Assembly (NCBI GenBank): GCA_032164245.1
Contig: JAVMKO010000002.1
Span: forward strand, 62,591,840 to 62,655,839
Length of the DNA: 64,000 nucleotides
Origin: Sternotherus odoratus
Lineage: Eukaryota; Chordata; Testudines; Kinosternidae
Reading direction: 5' to 3'
Positions 35,235 to 45,939 of this stretch are shown in pieces. A program made the translations under genes and the position numbers. The stretch's first letter is position 1. Every line of letters begins with the position of its first letter. The notes below the pieces were generated by a model, which was not told the DNA's origin, ran no database searches, and saw nothing but the letters and a program-made list of their open reading frames with translations.

Positions 35235-35448
35235 TTAGGGGCAGGGAGTCTCTGGAGGGGGTGGTCAGGGGCCAAGGAGGGGGAGGGGTTTGTATGGGTC
35301 AGGGATTCTGAGGGGGGCAGGAAGTGGAAGGGGATCTGATAGGGGTGGGGACAGGCTGTTTGAGGAGGCACAGCCTTCCCTACTCAGCCCTTCATATAAT
35401 TTTGCAACCCTGATGTGGCCCTTGCACCAAAAAGTTTGCCCACCCCTG
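35235..35448. mobile_element. hAT element, right-end fragment
   Basis: It ends AAAGTTTGCCCACCCCTG, the complement of the hAT left end seen at 11383. The interior is G-rich (GGGGCAGG, GTCAGGG). The left terminus was not found. Confidence 0.55.
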
Positions 35449-36411
35449 CCATAATGACAACACGTTGATAACAGCATTTCACTACCCCTGCACTCAGTAC
35501 TACAGTGATTTGTAACCCAGCACCAGCCAAAGTTGATCAGTTTAAGCAAAAAACGGCTCTATCTGCTGGATATCTAAGCAGAGCGGGAGCAAACTGTATT
35601 TGCATGAACACATCTCAAGTCTCTCCACCTCCCAGCTAGCAGTCAGGGAAGAATTCATTCACACCCTGCTTACCTCAAGTTCCACCTGCCTCCTTCAGGA
35701 AAAAGTGAAGAGGATATAAAAATCATTTCAGTCGAGGTTGTTGTTTTTCCCAAGTGTGCCTTACCATGATGGGTGATGGTTTTCAGTGCTACTCCAAAAC
35801 ATGGCTGAAGTGGCTAGTGTCTTGGCTGTATTTTAATCACACAATGGATTAAAAAGTTTCATCTTTTTTTTTCTTTTAACTTGAATTAAAGCAGCCCCTC
35901 TTAAAAAGCAGGACATGTCCATGGTCCGACAATAACATGCTCTGTCTCTCATTTCAGTGCCCTTCTACTCCCATAGGGCAAATGCACAGCCTGGGCGAGC
36001 AGACCCACTACTGCAAGCAAAGAGAAAGAGTCCAAGATAAGCTGGTAGGAGAGCTGCTAGATCAAAGAATTGGCAAATAGAGTTCCAGAAGGGCCCAATG
36101 GTCAATGATGCAAGAAAGGTGGCAAGAGAGAGGCTGCACAGTGTGAGGAGATATTGGTAGATGGATTAATGGAGCAGGACTGCCATGTGAGGGAGGAATC
36201 AGAATGCAGTAGAAAGAGCTGTTTGAGCTATTACTTGTGTTCAGGATTACCAGACTCCCTAGTGCAACCTTCAGCCCCTGCTCCCACCCAATGCCCTGCA
36301 TACCTTCCATGCTCTCATGTGCTGCAGAGGATGGCTATACCACATCACAGGCAAAGATCATTAGCACCTGGAATATAAAAATGGACCCTCTGCATTCACT
36401 GACCCAGTCCA
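35449..36411. other. Unannotated stretch
   Basis: No gene or repeat was recognised. Confidence 0.4.
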
Positions 36412-37103
36412 ACCGTGGCCTGTTCACTGGGTTCACTCATTGCTAGGGGAGCCTCCTCCTTGCACACAAGGGATCAGCCCTTTTCTGGTCCAGTGCCCTC
36501 TTTTGCTGCTTGCTGCACGACCTGCCATCTCTCTCTTACTCTCTGTGGCTCAGGGTGCTCTGCCTTTGCGGTCTGGCCCTTTGGCCAGGTCACTATGGTC
36601 CTGCCCTTCTCTGGTTTCAAAGTCTTTCCTTACAAATGATCTCAGGGAGCCTTCACATTCACTGCCCTGACGGTACCATTTCCCCAGTGGCTGTTAAGGG
36701 AATCCAGGCCCACTCTCCACTCCAGTTTCCAGCTCAGGGACCCTCTAATCAGCAGCCACAGTCTGCAGCATCCTCAACCTTGCTGCCTTTTCTCTGAATC
36801 TTTCCTACACCTTCTGGCTCCCCCACTCTCTGGGTTTGGCAGCCCAAACTGCAGGCTCAATTCCATATCCCCAAACACACCTCCCTTTCCCCCAGGGAGT
36901 GACTGCAGACTACTTCCCTACATTCCCTTTCTGCCACCAGCTCCCTCGCTGTATAGAAGTCCTGCCAGTTCTCCCCAGCTGAGCTCCATCATTAAGAATT
37001 TCCTGTCAGCCGAACTATCCCCCTGATTTCTTGCAACCTTCTAGGTTAACTGGCCGATCTGGCCTACATTAACCCTTTCAGGGAGAGTATGGGGAACACT
37101 CCT
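36412..37103. repeat. Possible LTR-like GC-rich segment
   Basis: A sharply bounded moderately GC-rich block of about 690 bp, similar in size and texture to the family A LTRs but with different sequence. It runs from about 'ctgggttcactcattgc' to 'taaccctttcagggagag'. I see no target duplication. It may be a second LTR family. Confidence 0.35.
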
Positions 37104-37529
37104 TAGCATACCTGTACATACAAAACAGACAAGGAAGGCTAGGGGGAACAGAGAGGACTCCCAGGAATAGCTGAACATGTCATTTGGGAACCTGGACCTT
37201 TCATTACTTTGGTACTGAGTTCGTTTATTAAGATCTATGTTTTGATGGAAGCTAGTATGCCGTTTGGGTTCTTATGCTGGTAGGTAAATACCTATATAAA
37301 ATACAGGGTTGACTTTACACCAGGCTATAACAGCAAGTTTTATTAGATGTAATATAAAAGTGGCACCCACTGCAAAGAATGTCATCACATGCACCTCTCA
37401 ATATTTTTCATAATAAAAATTTATAAACTGTCATCATCATAATCCATAAACTGAGTTTATGGCCAGTAGTGATCAGATTTATGAAGATGTTATCCACGTA
37501 TTTATGGAATTCATAATACCAACACATTT
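37104..37529. other. Unannotated spacer
   Basis: AT-rich. Part of it may belong to the 3' side of the next Harbinger element. Confidence 0.4.
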
Positions 37530-38740
37530 ACAACGGTCTTTCCACAGCTGTCCCACGCCCATACACAGCACAACTTCAAATACTGTTTCATTCCCTCATT
37601 TCCATTGTGCACATGGTTACAGCACCAGTTGGTTCCCCCAGTGGTTCTGCACAAGGTCCGTGTGGACAGCAGGCCCGATAAGGTGGACTACATTAACACT
37701 GGCATGCAAATAATTTTGTAGGCAGAGCCAATGGGATTTCAGTTTGCCATATGCACATTTCCCCCCCCCCCCCCCCCCCCCCCCCCGTCCTCAGAGTATG
37801 TTTTCATAAGCAGTGGCAGCAGGGGTTTATCAGGGTTACCTAGGATAACAGTGGGGACAATGATTCCATTTATAATAATGTCATTAAATGGGAATAATCT
37901 CCCAGCTTGTCCATGCAGGCAAAGTCCTCATCTCCAGAACACCATGGCATTATGCACCCTATGAGTGCATCCCAGATTAGTGACCAAGAATCTGTCCCTG
38001 TGGTTAAGCAGGGCCTGCACACCAATGGAGCAGTACGCTTTGCAGTTTATGTACTCATGTGCTCCATGCAGAGGGAAAACTATAGGCATGCGATTTCCAT
38101 GGCCCTGGTCCAGTATAGAAAGGCCATTATCTCAAAGCCACCAGTAATTTCAGGAACATTTTTAATGTCCACGATTTTGGGTAAATCGCAGTCCTGACTA
38201 CCTTGCAAACCTCTGCCCCAACACCCCCCACATTTGATTTGGGAACTACAAACTGATTAGCCATGGACCTGTAGCCGTCTAAGGTAATCAGCTTCCAGAA
38301 AACTATAGCAACCTGCTTCTGGACCAGCCTGGTCTCCCTCGTGTGGGTGTCCTTGTACTGGAGGGTGGGGACAGGCTAGTCTTAAATCTCCAGGAACATC
38401 TGCTTCTCCTTGTGAAATTTCTGGGTCCACTGTTAGTCATCCCAGGTCCACATGACAATGGATTCTCCAAATCTCTGCTTATGGCCTTGCTTCAGAAGCA
38501 CCCGTCTGTATGGGAGGAATCTGCAGCTAAGGCAATAGGCATGAGCAGCATCAGCTGTGTCAGAGTATGCTCTTTCCAGAGATGCCTTTGACAGTTCACA
38601 AACAGCTGCCAAATGTCCAGGAGCGTTTTGCTTTGTTTCCCAAAATAGGACTGAGAGCATGAGGTGGAGAAGTTCTTCCACAGGGAAGGAGCTGTGTTGA
38701 TGGCTCCAGCTGCTGGGAGCGTGCGGGGTCACGTAACTCG
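37530..38740 (-). pseudogene. Harbinger transposase, nearly full span, multiply broken
   Basis: Minus-strand segments in order are FGESIVMWTWDD (N-terminal WDD motif); LVQKQVAIVFWKLITLDGYR and SMANQFVVPKS (helix-turn-helix-like region); HEYINCKAYCSIGVQALLNH (the INRKGYFSMVLQALVDH block, degraded); VTNLGCTHRVHNAMVF; IVPTVILGNPDKPLLPLLMK then TY (the GDAAYPLLPWLMKPY block); and GKLKSHWLCLQNYLHASVNV. Many stops and shifts separate them. The first Asp region (IDGTH) is badly eroded. The copy is dead. Confidence 0.82.
37761..37786. repeat. Poly-C tract (26 bases)
   Basis: An uninterrupted run of 26 C inside the Harbinger remnant. This is a likely sequencing and replication slippage site. Confidence 0.97.
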
Positions 38741-39062
38741 GCTGGATGTGTTCCTAGGCTCGGCCCACTTCTAGTCACCCCCCGCAGGAGGGACAGACAA
38801 GTTCTCCCACAGCCCACTATGAAACAAGCCATAGAGCGGCTTAAGCAAGCATGGGTGCTAGAAACCCTGGGACATGATAGAATACTCCCACAGAAGCTGA
38901 AGTTCTGCTTTGGGTCTGTATAATGCAGTATGGTTGCATCAGAATGGTTTTAAGGCCTGGATGTCCAGTGCAGTGTCATGGCTCAAGCACGGGCTTGGAA
39001 ACATTGAGTCTGCAGGCAAGGGTCACATAGCCCTGGGCTTAGTGTGCAGTGTAGACATATCC

Positions 39063-39438
39063 TGAGGTGCTAAATAAATGAACAAGGCTGTAATACATTC
39101 AAGGCTTGTTTCTGTCAGTCTAATCCCAAATCTGGATCAAATTAAATATATGAAATGAAATGTTAGAAATGCTTGCTTTTGCAGTGTGTGTAATGCTCAG
39201 AGCAAGCTGCTGCTTTGTAGAATGCTGGCCATACAGATCTGAATGTGAAAATGGTGTGGAAAGCCTCAGCTAGAATAATTCTGTGCATCTCTGCTGAGTT
39301 CACTAGAGCTGTTGACATCAGCTGAGGATCTGGGCTTACATTCAAACTGCTTTGATAGCGGGGTCATAAAAGCATATGTGCATGGGGAAAAAATCATATT
39401 TTGTTGTATCCTTGTATCTTCCTTCCCTTCTTTTCCAG
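39063..39438. other. Unannotated spacer
   Basis: AT-rich. It contains the polypyrimidine tract (39403-39436) of the candidate exon that follows. Confidence 0.4.
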
Positions 39439-39505
39439 TGTCCGTGACTTGAAAACAGAAATGATGTCACTGTTCAGTGGCATAAAAGCAACCAAGCTGC
39501 AGTGA
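39439..39505 (+). CDS. Weak candidate terminal exon, unidentified
   Basis: A long pyrimidine tract (tatcttccttcccttctttt then ccag, AG at 39437-39438) is a strong acceptor. After one base, 21 open codons (VRDLKTEMMSLFSGIKATKL plus Q) end in TGA at 39503-39505. AATAAA occurs at 39748, a plausible poly(A) signal. The peptide is short and unrecognised, so chance remains likely. Confidence 0.25.
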
Positions 39506-39518
39506 GATGCTGTTTCTT

Positions 39519-40785
39519 CCTCCAATTTCTCTCTCTTTTCATGCCAGCCAGTTATTTTGGGAACACAAAGGGCCAAAGTTTTTATTTCATTACCACCATA
39601 AATCAGGGTCTGTGGAGAATTCCAGCTCTGTCAATAAGGAATGCACAAACCCCATTACCCAGACTGCTAAATCTCATTTGTGGAAGCATGGCATACACAT
39701 GCGCACCCTCCCCCCTCCTCCACCACTCCCAGGTCTTTTCAGTGGTAAATAAAACAGGCAAAACACGCTGTGACTGTGGTCCTGTGTATGTTTATGCTTT
39801 TAAAGGCATAAGAAGTATGGAATCATTTCCTACGTAAACCCTGTCTCAATCTTCACAATGGAGTGGTAGGATTAAAAGAAATGCCTTTGTTACTATCCTC
39901 TCTCTTGCACTCCCGGAGTGGGGCGGATGGCAAAGGTGGTTTTTGTGCTTCCTCAGCCTTGGATAAGCTGAAGCCACTTCTGCCCCCAGCAAAAGTTGTA
40001 GCTCTGAGATTGCTTATCTAACACATGCGGGTGGGTAACAGAGCCCTACATACTGTTACGCCAATAAGAATAGCTGGAGCACTGTGCACTCTGGTCATTC
40101 CTCACTCCTGCTCCTGAGAGACAGGCAGACACCAACCCAATGGTGCAAGGCTCCATACATCTCACGCACCAGTGCTAGAGAGGGCAGCACCACCCATGCA
40201 GTCCCCTACAGAAGCGGAAAGCTCAGCTGCCTTAAAACAGCCATCTGGCCCCTTTGTGGCATGGAACCAGAAAAGAAGCAATAGAGTAAGGGCCAGACAA
40301 CTGTCCTTTGATGCTTAAAACTTGTCTTCCTTGTTTCAAAAGACCTCTGAACTTGAGAGAAAAATGATTTTTAAAACAGTGCATGTATGGTACAAGAGAA
40401 ATGAGCAGTAGCCAGCAATTGAACAGTCTCCCACAGTACTTACAATCTGTGTTATTTCTCCATTTCAAGATAAGGGTCCGTGTCAAGTTTTCTCTCAGAA
40501 AAGCATAGGTTAAAGAGCAAATTTTGATCAGACTAAAAACAAAAAAAACTCAGAAAAGTTTGGGTTTTTGTTTGTTTTGATAAGTTTGTGGCTAGGATTT
40601 GAGGGTGAGGGGAATACACCTCAAACCTTACTCAGATGCCAAGGTGTTGGATACATTAGAGATGTCTCAAAAGATAATTAGTTTAGACAAAATGAGTTAT
40701 TCCCTCCCGTTCAAGACCACTTTTCTATACTTTGCTCAAGAGTACTTTAATGTTAACTTTATTGTGATTTTTGCCTTAAAATTCC
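39519..40785. other. Unannotated stretch
   Basis: No repeat ends or coding signal. 39900-40260 is moderately GC-rich. Confidence 0.4.
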
Positions 40786-42125
40786 TCATGGTGGACTGAT
40801 TTAAATCAAAGCAATTTTAATCATAAATTTTAATCAGGATTTAAATCAGCAAGCAAGAAACCTTGTTTTAAATAATTGATTTTAATCTCATTTGGCATTT
40901 GTACTTTTTCATTATTTTCCTAAGGAAGAGTTGATTCTCATTGGTTGGTAACCATTAAAACATGTTGATTTGCAACTAAACATAGCCACCTTTACACTAA
41001 ATTTGGTACTTATTTTTGCTAAGCAGGATGATGTAGACATGGCCATGTCTAAATTACAGGTGCTATAGCAGCAAAACTATGTATTGTAGCTGTGCCACCG
41101 TAACCCTGTAGTGTAGACGTAGACTAGGTTGACAGAAAGGGTTTTTCCATCACTGTAGGAACTCCATCTTTCCAATCAATGGTAGCTGGATTGACAGAAA
41201 CATTCTTGCGTTAACTTAGTTGCATCTACTCTGGGGGTTAGGTTGGCACAGCGATGGCACACAGGGATGTGGATTTCTCACACTCCTGAGTGTTGCAACT
41301 ATACTGGCCTAAATTGTAAGTGTAAACCAGACCTATATTTATCCACGTGTATGTTATGCTATATAACTGTTTAAGTAAATTTGTTTAGGTTCATAATTTT
41401 TACATTTCTCTGTTAAGTTAGAAAATACCAGACACCTTTATTTACTGAATTAATTTTTTTGTTTGTGATTTGTGAAAGCTCTATTTGGATAAAAATGTGC
41501 AGACAGCATGCAAAAATAGTTAAATAAAAACTACATAAGAAAAAGTTTATCAAAACATGTTTTGCATTTTAAACTAATTGATCTGTTAAACATAGGAAGT
41601 ATTATCTTTAGCTATTAATTGAATGGAATGTTCCTGGTCACCGGGTCCTTCAAGATTTGAGAACTAATAGATGTCATCCTCTCACATCTAGTTTTTATTC
41701 ACAGACTGTAAGAGGAAAACAGTTTTTTCTGCTGTGTCAGCTCCCAATCACTTTCTTAACTGAATGAGCTAGGCCTTGAACTGAGCTAGCTGAAATGAAG
41801 AAAATATACTCTCTATTCCTGAGGAAGAGGTTACTGCTGTCAAAAGTTGATTTAGCATGAACTTCACCAAACTCTGGTTCCAGGTACTTAGCCATGATTT
41901 CTGCTAGTTCAGTGCTTTGACTTTAAGTTTAGCAGTAACCATGTACTGCTGAATATTAATGTTTATATTTAAATTAAATGACTTCAATGGGTTATAGTGA
42001 GTTTAAACCTTAACATAGATTGTTATAATTTCAAATTAAATTTTAAATAGGGTTATTTTAAAAAAGAAAACGTGTATTTAAATTTTTAAAAATCTGATGT
42101 TTTAAAGTCAATTTTTATCCACTCT
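40786..42125. mobile_element. hAT-like element rich in GATTTAAATC motifs
   Basis: Perfect 8-bp flanking repeats AAAATTCC (40778-40785 and 42126-42133) bound a segment starting TCATGGTGGACTGATTTAAA and ending AATTTTTATCCACTCT. GTGGA...TCCAC are the inverted cores. The interior is AT-rich without an intact transposase and contains a nested palindromic repeat at about 41025-41340. Confidence 0.65.
41025..41340. mobile_element. Nested MITE-like repeat
   Basis: The texts 'gtagtgtagacgtagactag' and 'gtaagtgtaaaccagacc' give it the TCTACACT-type terminal character of the Harbinger MITEs in this window. The central text 'aagggtttttccatcactgt' continues as a unit. The exact borders are unclear. Confidence 0.5.
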
Positions 42126-42916
42126 AAAATTCCTTGTTAAATAGGGGCTCTACAAAGGTGGTTTGGCAATTCACAAAACCTTTGTTTAAGAGGAATTGTA
42201 TATTCTGTCAATGTTTATGGGACTGATCTATTATCATTTTGAACTTTACCAGTGACCAGTTTGAAACCTTAAGGTAGAATTTTAAAAACTGAACAACTTT
42301 CAAGGTAGGTCACTTTTTTTAAAGCCTATTGATGACAACACTTTAAAGACAAACCAGGATATAAGAAAGTAATGTATTTCAGAGCACCATTTGAGCATTC
42401 TTTTAAAGCAACTGTCTGCTCTTAAACATCAATAATTTAAAGCCTTATTGCCAACACGCTTCACTTGTCCTTGATTTTACAAAAAGAATGGAAAGTGTGA
42501 TGGCGGGTATACTCTAACACTAATATTTATAAATATATTTATTTGTATAGTCGTAGTGCTGAAAGATTATCAGCATTCCAGCCACTTCATATTGGCCATT
42601 GTACTAAGTCATGACTCATAAGTCATTTTAAAATATTCCTTTAAGTACATTTGTATGTTTTCCTACTCAATACAGTTCATTATCTTTAAATGCAGATTGA
42701 GAGACATTATACCAAGTAAATTTGGAACTTTAAGATAGAGTCTTTACACTGAGTATGCTCAGCTGAACACTTGAACTTTTATGTTTAAGTGATCTTGGCT
42801 AGTCAGACACTATTTGATAGAAACATAATTCTTGCTGTAGAAGATTCAAACATTGAACTGCAAAAGCAAGTGAAGAAGAGTGAGATGTGAGAGTGAAGTA
42901 TCATAAGGTACACAAC
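42126..42916. other. Unannotated stretch
   Basis: AT-rich DNA between two hAT elements. Nothing was recognised. Confidence 0.45.
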
Positions 42917-43094
42917 TAGGCTGACCATATTTCCTTGAGACAAAAACGGGACATTGGGATAGCAAAAACGGGATGGGGTTATGTAATATTCTGTATTCAT
43001 GAAAAAGTAAGACGATAAAAAAAGTTTTATGACATGAACATATTGACTTCAGCTAACAATTATTCTTCAGTGACAGAACTCATACAAAAATTTA

Positions 43095-43260
43095 GGTAGA
43101 CGTAAAGGGGGACTGTATTTCACCACGATCGTACCATGAATATTTCTCCGATGAAGTAATCTTACGCAGCAAATTTCGGTCTTTCAATACCTTATCATAA
43201 AACTTCTCACACTCCATGATTCTCTTCAGACACCTCAAATGACCCCCTATTTGCCTCCCC
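43095..43260 (-). pseudogene. Possible hAT transposase C-terminal scrap
   Basis: The minus strand reads HLRCLKRIMECEKFYDKVLK then DRNLLRKITSSEKYSWYDRG and a stop soon after. The frame is clean over about 55 codons, unlike its GC-rich neighbours. The pattern FY..VLK...LL..I.SSEKY resembles the tail of some hAT transposases, but I cannot confirm this without a search. Confidence 0.35.
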
Positions 43261-43599
43261 CAACCACATCAGCTTGTGGCTATGGCTCAGTTTCCTGCAT
43301 AGCATCTCACAGACAGAAGCTTGTCTAACAAGAGCTTCCCCCAGGTCAGCCACTCTGCCTTCCTCCTCCAGGCAGGCCTCCAACCGCCTCCACTATCAGT
43401 AACCCTCTGACTGACCAAGTCCTCTCCCTACATCTCCTGCAGCAGAAACACGGCTTCTCACCAACCCCACCGCATCGCCCACGCATGCCACAGCCCCCTG
43501 CCCAGGCCTTAGCTGTGCCTTGAAGACTGATGCCCCGAATGGGCTCTGAGGCTTGGCCCAACCTCCGTATCCATGTGTTCAGGGAGGGGGTTAACCATG

Positions 43600-44060
43600 G
43601 TACCCCTACCCACCTGCCATCTCCCCTACCCACCCCCTGCCCCTCTTCACATCCAGCCCTGGACTCCCCAGTACCTCCCTTCACAGACAACCCTGTGCCC
43701 CCCACTTGCCCCCACACCCTTCACTCACAGCCCTGGACCCCCCCAGTACCCTCCTTCACACACAACCCTGTGCCCCCCATTCCATGCCCCCCACCCCCCC
43801 AGTACCCCCTTCACACACAGCCTCGTGCCCACCACCTACCACCCCCTTCACAAGCAGCCATGGCCCCCCCACTTCCCCTGTGCCCCTCTTCACATGCAGC
43901 CCCAGTACCTCCCTTCACACACAACCCTGTGCCCCCCACTTCCACCCACTTCCACACACGGCCCCTATGCACCCCTCTTTCCCCCTGCCCCCCTCACACG
44001 CAGCCATGCCCCCACACCCCATACTCCCTCCCCCCTCCACCTCATGCCCCCCCGCCCGGT
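43600..44060. repeat. C-rich degenerate tandem repeat
   Basis: The motif CTTCACACACAACCCTGTGC, followed by a run of C, recurs irregularly (about 43679, 43762, 43914 and related copies). Long Pro/His-rich open frames across it on both strands are artefacts of the repeat. Confidence 0.8.
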
Positions 44061-44071
44061 CCCCCCCCCAC

Positions 44072-44123
44072 CTTTGCGCGCCTTGAGCAGCACGGTGTTG
44101 GCGACGATGTTCTCCAGTTCCAT
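44072..44123 (-). pseudogene. Captured first coding exon of a GRK4-subfamily kinase (GRK5/GRK6-like)
   Basis: The minus strand from ATG at 44123 encodes MELENIVANTVLLKARK and runs into a splice donor AAAG|GTGGGG (GT at 44071-44070). This is the start of vertebrate GRK5 and GRK6, G-protein-coupled receptor kinases that phosphorylate active receptors; the N-terminal helix contacts the receptor. Those proteins have Glu where this copy has the final Lys, and in GRK genes the first coding exon ends near this point. No further GRK exon is present and the piece sits inside a hAT element, so it is a captured fragment, not the native gene. GRK5 and GRK6 cannot be told apart over this length. Confidence 0.8.
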
Positions 44124-44470
44124 GGGGCCCGGGGCGGTGCCGCCTCCTCCCCTCCTGGGCTCGTGCTGCCTCCGGCTCCACTCGGCGCCCGCCCCCGCTG
44201 CCGGCCTCGCCCCCTGGCTCCCTGAGCTCGGAGTCGGCAATCCCCGCGCCGCCCCCTCATTGGGCCACACGTCGCGTTTCCTCCACATTGGGGAGGCGGG
44301 GGGAGCGAGGCGCCAGGCAGCCCCTGCCCGGCCAGCAGCTCCACTCCGCCCCACGCCGCGCGGGCTCTGCGGCGGCGGAGGGGAGGGGGGAGCAGGCCGG
44401 GGAACAGGGCCCGAGGCCGTGAGGGGAAGGGGCTGAAGGGCTGCGGGAGGGGATGGGAGGAGGCGGGACC
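44124..44470 (-). promoter_or_regulatory. Captured CpG-rich promoter/5' UTR of the GRK fragment
   Basis: Upstream of the captured ATG (reading the minus strand) lie a CCAAT box (44263-44259) and an adjacent GC box GGGGGCGG (44256-44249), with dense CpG to about 44470. This arrangement is that of a CpG-island promoter. Whether it is active here is unknown. Confidence 0.5.
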
Positions 44471-44616
44471 CGGCCGTGGGTCCCTGAAATAAGCCACGTT
44501 CAGGTTTTTATTAGCAAAAAGCAAAAACGGGACTAAAAAGGCGGGATGGTCGGAAAATATGTAAAAAACGGGACTGTCCCGTTCAAAGCGGGACGTATGG
44601 TCAGCCTATACACAAC

Positions 44617-45853
44617 CTTAAAGCAGAACTAGTTAAGGAATTGAATAAAGTGGATATAATTTTGCCAAAGGATTGCTGTTGATGGAAACAGTTAGCTGGA
44701 CACAAGGGGGGAAATTTGATTGTGATGTTTGACATACCATTCATTAGAATTTTTCTTGTGAGACATTAATGCTAAGTGTGTGATATGAGACATACACAGT
44801 CACTTACATGGAAAGGTTATTTTCCCTATGGAATAGCTTTTAGATGTTACTCAAGTAGACTGAGTAGCATAAGGAAATGTCCAGGAATCTACAAAGTCAA
44901 GTGACAGCTGCAATGCAGTATTATATGATGTATTTATCTTTATCTTGTAAGGAAAGGGACAGAAATAGACAGGGTCCATAGGGTTAGGGATAACACAAAG
45001 AACAAGCAGATGGGTTAAACTTTTTTGCACAATTACATGGAAACAATGGATAAAAATAGCAAGGCAAAGATAAGCCACAGCTGTGCCTTCCTAATAATCA
45101 TGCAGGGAAATGCTGGTTCGTATGATTATTACCTGAATGTAGATGTCCAGTTGGTTATGACAGTGGTTTATTGGCTCTACTCTAGAGCATTACTGATTGA
45201 GAATTATGATCTGAGCCACATCTGTTTATCTGCTCTGATACCGATCACTCCTTTTGGTCTTAGTATTCTTCCACCTACTTTAGTCAAGAAAAATAGTTGG
45301 ATTTGTTTTTAAATAGTAGTCACATTATTGGTGAGCACTTACACCGTGAATAATCCCACTGATTTCAGTCAGCTCACTCAAGTAAATTAATTTACTTTGG
45401 TAATTTGGTCTTGAATGAAATAAGGAGGAGGATATTTTCTTACCTTTCTTATTTATAAATTCTGAACAGAAAACAAACAAAATCTTGCTTTGTTTAAGAA
45501 AAATACATTTTGCTTCTACGCTTCAGTTACTTAAGTTCAAACCAAGGATTCGATGGAAGTTGAGGACTGTGGCCCCAAAATCTTTGTGACAATTTGGGAA
45601 TCTGTCTTTACAACTCCTGAATTCTGTATAAAGTCATCAATAGCATGTATCTGTATCAAACCACATTTTGAATGTGTGGACTTTTGTCTTAGCTGTGTCC
45701 TGCCTGCCTCCATGACAGGGCTGGTGGCAAAAGATGTACATGAAACTTATGACTGGTGAGCATAACTGTCTGGAAGCATAGAGATGTTCTTTAGTCCACT
45801 ATTCTTGACACTTTCAGAAGCAGGCATTCCTGCCAAACTGTGTTGTATGTAAA
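44617..45853. other. Unannotated stretch
   Basis: AT-rich without repeat ends. About 45340-45390 contains a fragment of the palindromic repeat family (cccactgatttcagtcag). Confidence 0.4.
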
Positions 45854-45898
45854 AGCACACATACACAAAGCACACATACACAAAGCACACATACACAA
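45854..45898. repeat. 15-bp tandem repeat, three units
   Basis: AGCACACATACACAA occurs three times head to tail at 45854, 45869 and 45884 without change. Confidence 0.95.
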
Positions 45899-45939
45899 AG
45901 ACAGTTGCTGTTCTGAGCTCATCGTGATGGCTAGCTTTG

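Larger units (their letters stand above)
37530..39062 (-). mobile_element. PIF/Harbinger element, minus orientation, decayed
   Basis: The right end GTGCAGTGTAGACATATCC matches the terminal GGGTATGTCTACACTG of the element at 33779, complemented. The left end was not found. The interior encodes most of a transposase on the minus strand. A C26 homopolymer sits at 37761-37786. Confidence 0.8.
42917..44608. mobile_element. hAT-type element carrying a host GRK first exon (Pack-type)
   Basis: Inverted ends TAGGCTGACCATAT and GTATGGTCAGCCTA are bounded by a perfect 8-bp duplication TACACAAC (42909-42916 and 44609-44616). Both subterminal regions repeat AAAAACGGGAC. The interior has, from left, a possible transposase C-terminal scrap (minus, 43095-43260), a C-rich degenerate tandem (43600-44060) and a CpG-rich block (44070-44470) holding a cellular GRK5/GRK6-type first exon. 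This is a transposon that has picked up host gene sequence, as in Pack-type transduplication. Confidence 0.85.

Noticed and set aside
43346..44524. Pro/His-rich frames up to 287 codons
   Set aside because: They come from a C-rich degenerate tandem and the captured CpG block. Only the short GRK-like segment has a recognisable protein.
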